Source of the DNA: CAYLNK01 sp964384675
GTDB taxonomy: Bacteria > Acidobacteriota > Thermoanaerobaculia > UBA5066
Assembly (NCBI GenBank): GCA_964384675.1
Contig: CAYLNK010000077.1
Coordinates: 1-22,123, forward strand
Length of the DNA: 22,123 nt
Direction of reading: 5' to 3'
Shown here: piece by piece, positions 14,508 to 21,492 of the stretch
How positions within the stretch are numbered: the stretch's first letter is position 1
How the letters are laid out: every line of letters begins with the position of its first letter
Notes under the pieces: model-generated
What the model saw: the letters and a program-made list of their open reading frames with translations, nothing else
Database searches by the model: none
What the model was told of the DNA's origin: nothing
Translations under genes and position numbers: made by a program

Positions 14508-15080
14508 ATGAAGAGCTCCCTGAGGTCCGCCACCTATCTCGTCCTCGCGGCGTCGCTCGCCGTGGTCGTCGGCTGCCCGAAGAAGGCCCCCAAGACCGAG
14601 GACCAGGCCGCCCCCACCCCCACACCGGCCGCCCCCAAGGCCGAGCCCGTGAAGCCGGACCGCGACTTCGAGTCGAAGCCGAGCCCGACCCCCGCCGTGA
14701 AGTCCGAGGTGCTCCCCGGGAGCGTCGAGGAGATCAACCGCCGCGGCTACCTCAAGGACGTCAACTTCGACTTCGACAAGTTCGACGTGCGCGACGACGC
14801 GCGCGAGATCCTGGCGCAGAACGCCGACTGGCTGAGGAAGAACCCGACCATCAAGTTCAGGACCGAGGGCCATTGTGACGAGCGGGGCACCGCGCAGTAC
14901 AACCTCGCCCTGGGCGAGAGGCGCGCCTCCGCGGTCCGCGACTACCTCGTCTCGCTCGGTGTCGAGACGAACCGCGTCGAGACGGTGTCGTACGGCAAGG
15001 AGAAGCCGCTCGTGCCCGGGCACGACGAGGACTCCTGGGCGAAGAACCGGCGCGCTCACTTCGTCGTCACCGCGCGCTGA
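14508..15080 (+). CDS. pal: Pal, peptidoglycan-associated lipoprotein
   Basis: Outer-membrane lipoprotein that anchors the envelope by binding diaminopimelate of peptidoglycan and TolB; 190 residues. The signal peptide ends at Cys23 (LAVVVGC), followed by a Pro/Ala/Lys-rich tether. The OmpA-like domain (about 80-190) has NFDFDKFDVRDDAREIL, the binding-site block TEGHCDERGTAQYNLALGER, and RRAHFVV at the end. The conserved HCDERGT and the adjacent Arg-Ala-Val-rich helix identify Pal specifically. ATG 14508 is chosen because it gives the lipoprotein signal and has GGAGG (14494-14498) 9 nt upstream; the open frame starting at 14457 encodes no signal. Confidence 0.96.
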   Translation: MKSSLRSATYLVLAASLAVVVGCPKKAPKTEDQAAPTPTPAAPKAEPVKPDRDFESKPSPTPAVKSEVLPGSVEEINRRGYLKDVNFDFDKFDVRDDAREILAQNADWLRKNPTIKFRTEGHCDERGTAQYNLALGERRASAVRDYLVSLGVETNRVETVSYGKEKPLVPGHDEDSWAKNRRAHFVVTAR

Positions 15081-15094
15081 GGCGAACGAAGACC

Positions 15095-15946
15095 GTGAAG
15101 ACAGCCGCGTCGCTCCGGCTCTCCCTCGGCCTGGCCTCCCTGCTCGCCGCCGGCGGCTGCGTCAGCGGCACCGATATCGAGGGGATCCACCGCCACCTCG
15201 CCGAGGTCGACAAGAAGGTCGATGCCGCCTCCAAGCAGTCCAGCTCCAAGGAGGAGGTCGCGAAGCTCAGCGACGCCATCCAGAAGCAGGCCCAGACGAT
15301 CCTGCGCTCGAACGCCGACCTCGGGACGCGCTTCGACGAGCTGATCCGGGAGATGCAGACGCTCGCCGGCAAGCTCGAGGACGCGAACCGCCGGCTCTCG
15401 CAGCTCTCCCAGCAGATCGCCTCCGCCGGCCTCGCGGCTCAGGCGGTCCCGCCGAGCGCCCCGCCGTCGTCTCCGGTCGGATCCGCCGGCACGGTCGGCT
15501 CCCCGACCGGGTCGGCTCCCTCCGCGCCGACGAGCGGGCTCGTCACGTCTCCGCGCGGGCCCTCGCCCGCCGACCTCTTCGCCCAGGCCACCGCCGACTA
15601 CCAGCGCGGGCAGTACGAGCTGGCGCGCCAGGGCTTCCAGGAGTACCTGGAGACCTATCCGAAGACCGACCTGTCCGACGACGCCGCGTACTGGATGGGC
15701 GAGTGCTATTCGGCCCTCAAGAAGCCCGCCGACGCGATCACCGCCTTCGACCGGCTGCTGAAGCTCTACCCCCAGAGCGACAAGGCCGCGGCCGCCTACC
15801 TGAAAAAGGCGCTCGCCCACCTCGAGCTCGGCCAGAAGCGCGAGGCGATCGTGCAGCTCCAGTGGGTCGTCCACGAGTACTCCGGCTCCGACGAGGCCAA
15901 GAGCGCGCGACAGCGCCTGAAGGCCCTCGGGTCCGATTCCCGCTAA
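15095..15946 (+). CDS. cpoB: CpoB/YbgF-like TPR protein, predicted lipoprotein
   Basis: Cell-division coordinator that links Tol-Pal to peptidoglycan synthesis in E. coli; 283 residues. The N-terminal signal reads LGLASLLAAGGC with a lipidation cysteine at residue 22, so this version is predicted to be membrane-anchored, whereas E. coli CpoB is soluble and periplasmic. Residues about 30-110 are heptad-like and rich in K/E/Q/L (IHRHLAEVDKKVDAASKQ), consistent with the trimerising coiled coil. A Pro/Ser/Gly/Ala linker follows (about 118-155), then TPR units: FAQATADYQRGQYELARQGF, AAYWMGECYSALKKPADAI and YLKKALAHLELGQKREAI. The GTG start lies 14 bp after pal with only a weak ribosome-binding site. 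Confidence 0.9.
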   Translation: MKTAASLRLSLGLASLLAAGGCVSGTDIEGIHRHLAEVDKKVDAASKQSSSKEEVAKLSDAIQKQAQTILRSNADLGTRFDELIREMQTLAGKLEDANRRLSQLSQQIASAGLAAQAVPPSAPPSSPVGSAGTVGSPTGSAPSAPTSGLVTSPRGPSPADLFAQATADYQRGQYELARQGFQEYLETYPKTDLSDDAAYWMGECYSALKKPADAITAFDRLLKLYPQSDKAAAAYLKKALAHLELGQKREAIVQLQWVVHEYSGSDEAKSARQRLKALGSDSR

Positions 15947-15988
15947 TCCGTATCAACGCACCCCAAGAGGAAGGAAGAACCCGAACAG

Positions 15989-16261
15989 ATGGCTAACACC
16001 AAGCAGGCGAAGAAGCGAGCCGCCCAGAGCCTCCGGCTCCGCGCCTCCAACCGCTCCGTGAAGACGCGAGTCCGCGGCACCCTCAAGACGATCCGGGCCG
16101 CGGTCGAGTCGACGACCGAGCCGAAGGCGGCGCAGGCGCTCCTCCCGTCGACGCAGTCGACGCTCGACGTGGCCGCCCGCAAGAAGGTGCTCCACCGGAA
16201 CACCGCGGCTCGCCTGAAGTCCCGGGCGGCCAAGGCCGCCAACAAGGTCGGGAAGAAGTAG
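15989..16261 (+). CDS. rpsT: 30S ribosomal protein S20
   Basis: Small, basic primary binder of 16S rRNA in the 30S subunit; 90 residues, normal length. The N-terminus MANTKQAKKRAAQS and the following RLRASNRSVKTRVRGTLK are typical S20, and the C-terminal block KKVLHRNTAARLKSRAAK is the conserved helix. A purine-rich ribosome-binding region (AGGAAGGAAG) precedes the ATG. It follows cpoB by 42 bp on the same strand, so it may be cotranscribed with the Tol operon or have its own unrecognised promoter. It faces lptE across the structured intergenic element. Confidence 0.97.
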   Translation: MANTKQAKKRAAQSLRLRASNRSVKTRVRGTLKTIRAAVESTTEPKAAQALLPSTQSTLDVAARKKVLHRNTAARLKSRAAKAANKVGKK

Positions 16262-16286
16262 AGCGGGGACCTCGAGAGTCGCTGGG

Positions 16287-16463
16287 GCGCGCCGAAAGGG
16301 TTCGCTGGCAAGGCGAAGGAGTGAGGCGATCGCGGCGTGGCAGCGCCACGCCGCAAGGCAGCCGAACGAACGACAACCCGAGCCGAAGGCGACGGTCTCC
16401 GGGATCGGGCTGGGCGCGCCCCGCCCGATCCAGTAACGAAGCCAGCGGGCCCCTATCGCGCGC
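16287..16463 (+). ncRNA. Candidate structured RNA or miniature element between rpsT and lptE
   Basis: The 201-bp gap between the convergent genes rpsT and lptE is strongly self-complementary. An outer stem pairs 16287-16309 with 16441-16463: an inner run of 7 Watson-Crick pairs (16303-16309 / 16441-16447), two G-U pairs, then further pairs broken by two single-base bulges and one mismatch, about 21 pairs in all. Inside are a perfect 10-bp hairpin (16332-16341 / 16345-16354, 3-nt loop) and a 9-bp hairpin (16402-16410 / 16423-16431) extended by 3 bp over a CGCG loop. GCAAGGC or CGAAGGC occurs four times. The G-U pairs would become A-C on the other strand, weakly favouring plus-strand RNA. No T-tract follows either hairpin. 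It matches no RNA family I can name. A mobile miniature element or a double terminator are alternatives. Confidence 0.45.
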
Positions 16464-16993
16464 TAGAACCCCTCGAGCATCGTGGTCACCAGGCTCCGCG
16501 CGAACGGGCGGGACAGCTCGTCGATGGCGGCCGGCTCCACGTCGAAAAAGCTCCGGGCCGACGGCGGGATCGTGTACGGCTGCCGGTAGAGGAACGACGG
16601 CTCCGAGAAGACGGGCTTCTCGGCTCCCTTCTCCGTGAGAACGATCCGGGCGGTGACCGAGATCTGGTACTCGAGCGCTCGCCCCGCGTCGTCGTAGCGG
16701 ACCGGGTCGACCTGGTAGGAAAGGAGCGTCGCGGTCAGCTCGGCGTCGGCCTTGGCCAGCTCGGAGACCGGCCGGAGGCGGCGCCGTGCGGCAAGCTCGC
16801 GGATCACGGCGTCGGTGAGGCGCTGCTCGAGCCCGACCCGGGCCGTCTGGTTCACGAACGTCGAGACGTAGACGGTCTCCACCGTCGTCGGGATCGCGCT
16901 GCTCCCCGTCCCGACGAGCCCGTAGCCGCACCCCGCCTCGACCGTGGCGAGAGCGAGCAGCCCGGCGAGCGCGAGGGTCCGGGCGCGCGTCAC
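16463..16993 (-). CDS. lptE: LptE-like LPS-assembly lipoprotein
   Basis: Outer-membrane lipoprotein that plugs LptD and helps insert lipopolysaccharide; about 176 residues. The N-terminal signal (RTLALAGLLALATVEAGC) places the cysteine at residue 22 and is followed by GYGLVGTGS, the usual CGYxL start of mature LptE. Next come IPTTVETVYVSTFVNQTARVG and LEQRLTDAVIRELAARRRL, which match the family's first strand and helix. A glutamate at -3 of the lipobox is unusual, since leucine is normal. The GTG start at 16993 overlaps the leuS TGA (GTGA); leuS followed by lptE is also the E. coli order, which supports the call. Its stop codon begins within the outer stem of the neighbouring structured element. 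Confidence 0.85.
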   Translation of the reverse strand: MTRARTLALAGLLALATVEAGCGYGLVGTGSSAIPTTVETVYVSTFVNQTARVGLEQRLTDAVIRELAARRRLRPVSELAKADAELTATLLSYQVDPVRYDDAGRALEYQISVTARIVLTEKGAEKPVFSEPSFLYRQPYTIPPSARSFFDVEPAAIDELSRPFARSLVTTMLEGF

Positions 16994-19449
16994 TTGACGA
17001 CGACGTTCAGGAGGCGGTCCGGGACGAGGATCACCTTGACCCGTTCCTTCCCCTCCAGCCAGCGCGCGATCGTGGGCTCCGCGAGCGCGGCGGCGAGAAC
17101 GGCGTCCCGGTCCGCCCCGCGCGGCATGGGGACCTGGCCACGCCTGGCCCCGTTCACCTGGACGACGATGGTGGCGGTCTCCTCGACGGCGAGCGCCGGA
17201 TCGAACACGGGCCACCCCGAGCGGAGGAGGCTGGCGCCTTCCCCCATCCGCTCCCACAGCTCCTCGGAGAGGTGGGGTGCCATCGGGTGGAGGAGCTGCA
17301 CCAGGGTCCGGAGCGTGGTCGCGACCTCGCCCGGCTCGGCCTCGGCGTCGCCCACGAGATCGGCCGCGTGCCGCGACAGCTCCATCAGCCGCGCGACCGG
17401 GGTGTGGAACGAGAAGGCGTCGAAGTCCTCGGTGACGCGCTTCACCGCGATGTGCCGGACGCGGGCGGCCGGCGAGTCCGCCGCCGCGGGCCGGCCCTGC
17501 GGATCGCGACCCGACTCCAGGAAGCGCTCGACGGTCGTCCGGACGCGGCCCAGGAAGCGCTCGGCACCGGCGATGCCGTCGTCGCTCCACTCGGCGTCCT
17601 TCTCGGCCGGCCCCAGGAACAGGACGAACGTGCGAACCGCGTCCGCCCCCTTCTCGGCGATCAGAGGGTCGAGCGAGACCGCGTTGTTGCGCGACTTCGA
17701 CATCTTCTCGACGCGTCCCTCGGGAGACATGTTCGTGATCATCCCCTGGTTGAAGAGCGCCGCGAACGGCTCCTCGAACGTGACGAGGCCCAGGTCCTTC
17801 ATCACCCGCGCGAAGAACCGCGCGTACAGGAGGTGCAGGATGGCGTGCTCGATGCCGCCGATGTACTGGTTCACGGGCGCCCACCGCCGGGCGACGGCCG
17901 GGTCGAACGGCGCCGCGTCGTTCCTGGGGTCCAGGTAGCGGAGGTAGTACCAGGACGAGTCGACGAACGTGTCCATCGTGTCGGTCTCGCGCCGCGCGGC
18001 CCCGCCGCAGCGCGGGCACGTCGTCGCGACGAACGACTCGACCTTCTCGAGAGGGTTGCCGCGCGTGCCCGTGAACGGCGCGTCAGGCGGAAGGACGACC
18101 GGCAGCTGGTCGTCCGGCACCGGAACCCAGCCGCAGGCCGGGCACGACACCATGGGAATGGGCGTCCCCCAGTAGCGCTGGCGGGAGATCAGCCAGTCGC
18201 GGAGCCGGTAGCGGACACGCGCTCCGCCGATCCCACGCGCGGCGGCGTCCGCGGCGATCGCCTCGCGGGCGGCGGCCGAGTCCAGGCCGTCGAAGCGGCC
18301 CGAGCGCGTCAGGGTCCCCTCGCCCGGGTAGCAGGTCCCCGCGTCGCCGCCCTCGACGACGCGCACGATCGGGATCCCGTACTTCGAGCAGAAGTCCCAG
18401 TCCCGCTCGTCGTGCGCCGGAACCGCCATCAGCGCTCCGGTCCCGTAGTCGGCGATCACGAAGCTGCCGAGCCAGACCGGGATGCTCTCGCCGGTGAACG
18501 GATTGATCGCCGTGACGCCCGTCGCGCGTCCGTCCTTCTCCGCACCCTCCGCCTCGCGGGTGATCCGCTCCTGGTTCCGGATCGACGTGACCCACTCCTC
18601 CAGCGCGGCGCGTTCCGGGTGGCCGGCGAGGAGGCGCGGGACGAGCGGGTGCTCCGGCGCCAGCACCAGCGCCGTCGCGCCGAAGACGGTGTCGGGGCGC
18701 GTCGTGAAGACGCGCACGGTCTCGCCGAGCGCGGGGATCTCGAAGTCGAGGTCGGCGCCCACCGAGCGTCCGATCCAGTTCCGCTGCATGGTCCGGACCT
18801 TCTCCGGCCAGGCGTCGAGGGTGTCGAGGCCTTCCAGCAGGGAGTCGGCGTAGCCGGTGATCTTGAAGAACCACTGCTCCAGCTCGCGCTTCACGACGGC
18901 GCTCTTGCACCGCTCGCACACTCCCCCGTCCGCCTGCTCGTTCGCCAGGACCGTCAGGCACGACGGGCACCAGTTCACCGGCGACTTCTTCCGCTCGACC
19001 AGGCCCTTCTCCAGGCAGCGGAGGAAGAACCACTGGTTCCAGCGGTAGTAGTCGGGCTCGCAGGTCGTGGCTTCCTTCGTCCAGTCGTAGAGGACGCCCC
19101 AGTCGCGGAACTGCTCCTTCATCGCGGCGATGTTGGCGAGCGTGGAGGTTCTCGGGTGGATCCCCTTCTTGATCGCGTGGTTCTCGGCCGGCAGCCCGAA
19201 CGCGTCCCAGCCCATCGGGCAGAGGACGTTCCGCCCCCGCTGCCGGAGGTACCGGTGCAGGGCATCCGTGAGGAAGTAGGTCCGTGCGTGGCCGACGTGA
19301 AGGCGGTCCCCGGACGGGTACGGCAGCATCACGAGCAGATAGGTGCCGGACTGCGCGGGATCGCCGGTGTCGACGAACGCGACTCCCGCCTCGGCCCACC
19401 GTTTCTGCCACTTCTTCTCGATCGCGACGATCTCTTCGGAACGGCTCAT
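16990..19449 (-). CDS. leuS: Leucyl-tRNA synthetase
   Basis: Charges tRNA-Leu with leucine; class I aminoacyl-tRNA synthetase of about 819 residues, slightly short for the bacterial enzyme. HVGH at residues 51-54 is the HIGH motif (preceded by LPYPSGDRL), and KMSKS is at 582-586. Two Cys-x2-Cys pairs (CPSC...CERC) give a zinc module near residue 160, and a second pair set (CPAC...CPRC) lies further on. The CP1 editing domain shows TTRPDTVFGATALVLAPEHP and YGTGALMAVPAHDERD, the latter carrying the editing aspartate region. The C-terminal anticodon-binding and LeuRS-specific regions are intact. ATG 19449 (MSRSEEIVAIEKKWQ) matches the usual N-terminus; GTG 19470 adds seven unconvincing residues. 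Neither has a good ribosome-binding site. Confidence 0.96.
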   Translation of the reverse strand: MSRSEEIVAIEKKWQKRWAEAGVAFVDTGDPAQSGTYLLVMLPYPSGDRLHVGHARTYFLTDALHRYLRQRGRNVLCPMGWDAFGLPAENHAIKKGIHPRTSTLANIAAMKEQFRDWGVLYDWTKEATTCEPDYYRWNQWFFLRCLEKGLVERKKSPVNWCPSCLTVLANEQADGGVCERCKSAVVKRELEQWFFKITGYADSLLEGLDTLDAWPEKVRTMQRNWIGRSVGADLDFEIPALGETVRVFTTRPDTVFGATALVLAPEHPLVPRLLAGHPERAALEEWVTSIRNQERITREAEGAEKDGRATGVTAINPFTGESIPVWLGSFVIADYGTGALMAVPAHDERDWDFCSKYGIPIVRVVEGGDAGTCYPGEGTLTRSGRFDGLDSAAAREAIAADAAARGIGGARVRYRLRDWLISRQRYWGTPIPMVSCPACGWVPVPDDQLPVVLPPDAPFTGTRGNPLEKVESFVATTCPRCGGAARRETDTMDTFVDSSWYYLRYLDPRNDAAPFDPAVARRWAPVNQYIGGIEHAILHLLYARFFARVMKDLGLVTFEEPFAALFNQGMITNMSPEGRVEKMSKSRNNAVSLDPLIAEKGADAVRTFVLFLGPAEKDAEWSDDGIAGAERFLGRVRTTVERFLESGRDPQGRPAAADSPAARVRHIAVKRVTEDFDAFSFHTPVARLMELSRHAADLVGDAEAEPGEVATTLRTLVQLLHPMAPHLSEELWERMGEGASLLRSGWPVFDPALAVEETATIVVQVNGARRGQVPMPRGADRDAVLAAALAEPTIARWLEGKERVKVILVPDRLLNVVVK

Positions 19450-19478
19450 AAGGGCCGGCGAGCGTAGCACATGGCTCC

Positions 19479-19544
19479 CTTGGGGTCAGGTCTTGATTCT
19501 CTACTATAGCGAGCTATAGTAGAGAATCAAGACCTGACCCCAAG
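19479..19544. repeat. 66-bp near-perfect palindrome (REP-like)
   Basis: Two 32-nt arms (19479-19510 and 19513-19544) are exact reverse complements around a 2-nt spacer. The arms are visibly less GC-rich than the surroundings and carry TTGGGGTCAGGTCTTGATTC toward the outside and CTATAG at the centre. I recall GGGGTCAGGTCTTGA-type strings beside IS200/Y1-type (RAYT) transposase genes in varied bacteria; this is memory, not a search. No transposase is in the window. The repeat occupies the end of cheB and most of the gap to leuS. No T-tract follows the arm on either side, so it is not a standard terminator. Confidence 0.92.
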
Positions 19545-20611
19545 TCCTCGACGCGGAGGCGGCGGGCGGTGGGGACCGCGCGGGCCGCGGCGTCCGGCAT
19601 GCCGGGGATCACCGCCGTGTCCCGGCTCTCGCAGAGCACGGTGCCTCCCGCCCGCGCCACGGTGCGGGCGCCGGCCGCGCCGTCGTCCCCCATGCCGGTG
19701 AGGACGACGGCGACCACCCGACTGCCCCACATCGCGGCCGCGGACTCGAAGAGCAGGTCGGCAGACGGGCACCACGGTGCCCCTTCGTCGTCGGCGGAGA
19801 TCCGGGTCACGATCCGATCGTCGGCGCGCGCGAAGCGCAGATGTCGCCCGCCCGGCGCGATCCAGAGGATCCCGGGGACCGCCTCCTCGCCTCCCTGCGC
19901 TTCGCGGGCGTCCCAGCCCGTCACCCGGGCGAGCCGGGCGGCGAGTGAGCGCGTGAACGGCGACGGCATGTGCTGCGCGACGGCCGCGATCACGGGCCGG
20001 GGCGGGAGCGCGGCGAAGAGGTCGCGGAGCGCGGGTGGGCCGCCCGTCGAGGAGGCGACCACCAGGGCGGGCCGTGCGGCCGCCGGCGGAAGGACGTCGG
20101 TCCGCGTCGCGGCGGGAGGAGTCTCCGCGGCCGTCGCCTCCGCGCCGGCCGCCTTGATCCGCCGGATCCGTCCTGTGCGGGTCTGGGCCTCCTCGGCCGC
20201 CCGGGCGCGACCGGCCAGGACGTCGACGCGGATGCTCGAGACCTCGCGCACGATGTCGGCCAGCTGCTTCTTCCACTCGACGAGGCTGCCGGCGCGCGGC
20301 GACGGTTTGCCCAGGACCTCGAACGCGCCGAGCTCGAGAGCCGTCAGGGCCGTCCGGTCGTGGCGGCGATCCGACACGACGAGCACCGGGATCGGGTGCC
20401 GGGCCATGATCCAGCGCAGCACCGCGAAGCCGTCCATCCCCGGCATCTCGATGTCGAGGCAGACGAGGTCGAAGGTCGTCGCCACGAGGCGCCTGAGAGC
20501 CTCCTCCCCCGACGCGGCGGTCTCGACCTCACGCGTTTCCGGACGGTCCCGCAGGGCGGAGGCGAGGAGGAGACGGTGGGTCGCAGAGTCGTCGACGACG
20601 AGCACCCTCAT
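19514..20611 (-). CDS. cheB: CheB, chemotaxis protein-glutamate methylesterase/deamidase
   Basis: Removes methyl groups from chemoreceptor glutamates (and deamidates glutamines) when phosphorylated by CheA; 365 residues. The receiver domain has D7/D8, the phosphorylation site D53 (LDIEMPGMDG), S80 and K102. A linker rich in Ala/Arg/Thr (about 125-180) follows. The catalytic domain has Ser188 (VASSTGG), His214 (AQHMPSPF) and Asp310 (LTGMGDDG), the full triad. The ATG lies 7 bp after the cheR stop, with GAGGGG before it. The last nine residues (LGSGLDSLL, 357-365) and the TAG stop are encoded by one arm of the palindrome, so the native C-terminus was probably replaced by a repeat insertion. The catalytic core is untouched. 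Confidence 0.95.
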   Translation of the reverse strand: MRVLVVDDSATHRLLLASALRDRPETREVETAASGEEALRRLVATTFDLVCLDIEMPGMDGFAVLRWIMARHPIPVLVVSDRRHDRTALTALELGAFEVLGKPSPRAGSLVEWKKQLADIVREVSSIRVDVLAGRARAAEEAQTRTGRIRRIKAAGAEATAAETPPAATRTDVLPPAAARPALVVASSTGGPPALRDLFAALPPRPVIAAVAQHMPSPFTRSLAARLARVTGWDAREAQGGEEAVPGILWIAPGGRHLRFARADDRIVTRISADDEGAPWCPSADLLFESAAAMWGSRVVAVVLTGMGDDGAAGARTVARAGGTVLCESRDTAVIPGMPDAAARAVPTARRLRVEDLGSGLDSLL

Positions 20612-20618
20612 CGGCCCC

Positions 20619-21443
20619 TCATCGGCGGTAGGCGACGTCGTGCGAGAGCCGGATGAGGGTGAGGGACGTGGCGGCCGCGGCCAGGGCGTCGGACGGACCG
20701 AGGAGGAGGTAGCCGCCCGGCTTCAGACGCGCCGCGAAGATCTCGGCCGCGTGCCGGCGCGCGTCCTCGTCCAGGTAGATCAGCACGTTGCGGCAGACGA
20801 TCACGTCGAAGCTCGCACCGGACTTCGGCTCGTCCAGGATCGAGCGCCACTCGAGGTCGACGACCTCGCGGATCTCGGGTCGCACCGCCAGGCGGCCGGC
20901 GTCGCCGGGCTCGAAGTGCCGCTCGCGCCGCTCGAGCGAGGTGGCCCGCAGAGCGTGCATTCCGTACATCGCCTGACGCGCGCGCCTCACGCTGTCGGGG
21001 GAGAGGTCCGTCCCGTGGATCCTCACGCGGCGTCCCGGGAGCATCCCCCGCTCGAAGAGGAGCATCGCCAGGGTGTACGGCTCCTCGCCGGTGGCGCACC
21101 CGGCGGACCAGACGTCGAAGCTCCCGTCCCCTCCCGCCGCGAGGAGGCGCTCCGGGGCGATCTCCTCGGAGAACGCCGCGAGCCCGTCGGGATCGCGAAA
21201 GAAATACGTCTCGCCGTTGACGCTCCCGTCGAGCAGGCGGCCGAACGACGGGTGGTGCGTCGGCAGGTCACGCCAAAGCGCGTACAGCTGGTAGTACGAG
21301 CCTGCGGCTCTCGCCTCGGCCGCGAGCCGGCTCTCGAGCCGCGGCTTGTGGGCCGAGGAGATGACGAATCCCGTCCGCCGCCGCACCAGGTCGGCGAACA
21401 GACGGAAGACCGTCTCGGAGAGCTCGAGGGGTCGTGACGTCAT
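20619..21443 (-). CDS. cheR: CheR, chemotaxis protein methyltransferase
   Basis: Uses S-adenosylmethionine to methylate receptor glutamates, opposing CheB; 274 residues, normal length. The all-helical N-terminal domain (about 1-70) is followed by NGETYFFRD (76-84), the CheR signature, and WSAGCATGEEPYTLAML (112-128), the SAM-binding motif. HGTDLSPDSV supplies the acidic ribose contact and FDVIVCRNVLIYLD is the conserved catalytic-domain strand, ending with GGYLLLGPSD. ATG 21443 gives MTSRPLELSETVF, the normal start; the longer open frame to 21743 overlaps the upstream gene. The start lies 49 bp after the HEAT-like gene stop. CheR and CheB sit side by side but no receptor, CheA or CheW is in the window. 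Confidence 0.95.
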   Translation of the reverse strand: MTSRPLELSETVFRLFADLVRRRTGFVISSAHKPRLESRLAAEARAAGSYYQLYALWRDLPTHHPSFGRLLDGSVNGETYFFRDPDGLAAFSEEIAPERLLAAGGDGSFDVWSAGCATGEEPYTLAMLLFERGMLPGRRVRIHGTDLSPDSVRRARQAMYGMHALRATSLERRERHFEPGDAGRLAVRPEIREVVDLEWRSILDEPKSGASFDVIVCRNVLIYLDEDARRHAAEIFAARLKPGGYLLLGPSDALAAAATSLTLIRLSHDVAYRR

Positions 21444-21492
21444 CGTCAGCGCGGGCCTTGGCTCCCGCCCCCCCCTGCGTTCGACCGCCCCG

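Noticed and set aside
16261..16465. Structured gap as tmRNA, RNase P RNA or SRP RNA
   Set aside because: I looked for their characteristic conserved strings and did not see them.
16321..16638. Small plus-strand open frame across the rpsT-lptE gap
   Set aside because: It has no ribosome-binding site, is Arg/Ser/Pro-rich, and continues antisense into lptE.
17272..19467. 731-codon plus-strand open frame opposite leuS
   Set aside because: Antisense shadow of an intact leucyl-tRNA synthetase; Arg/Asp/Val-rich with no recognisable domain.
19450..19470. GTG 19470 as the leuS start
   Set aside because: It adds seven residues not typical of LeuRS and has no ribosome-binding site; ATG 19449 gives the normal N-terminus.
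19479..19544. Palindrome as a Rho-independent terminator of cheB
   Set aside because: No T-tract follows on either strand, the arms are far longer than needed, and the stop codon lies inside it.
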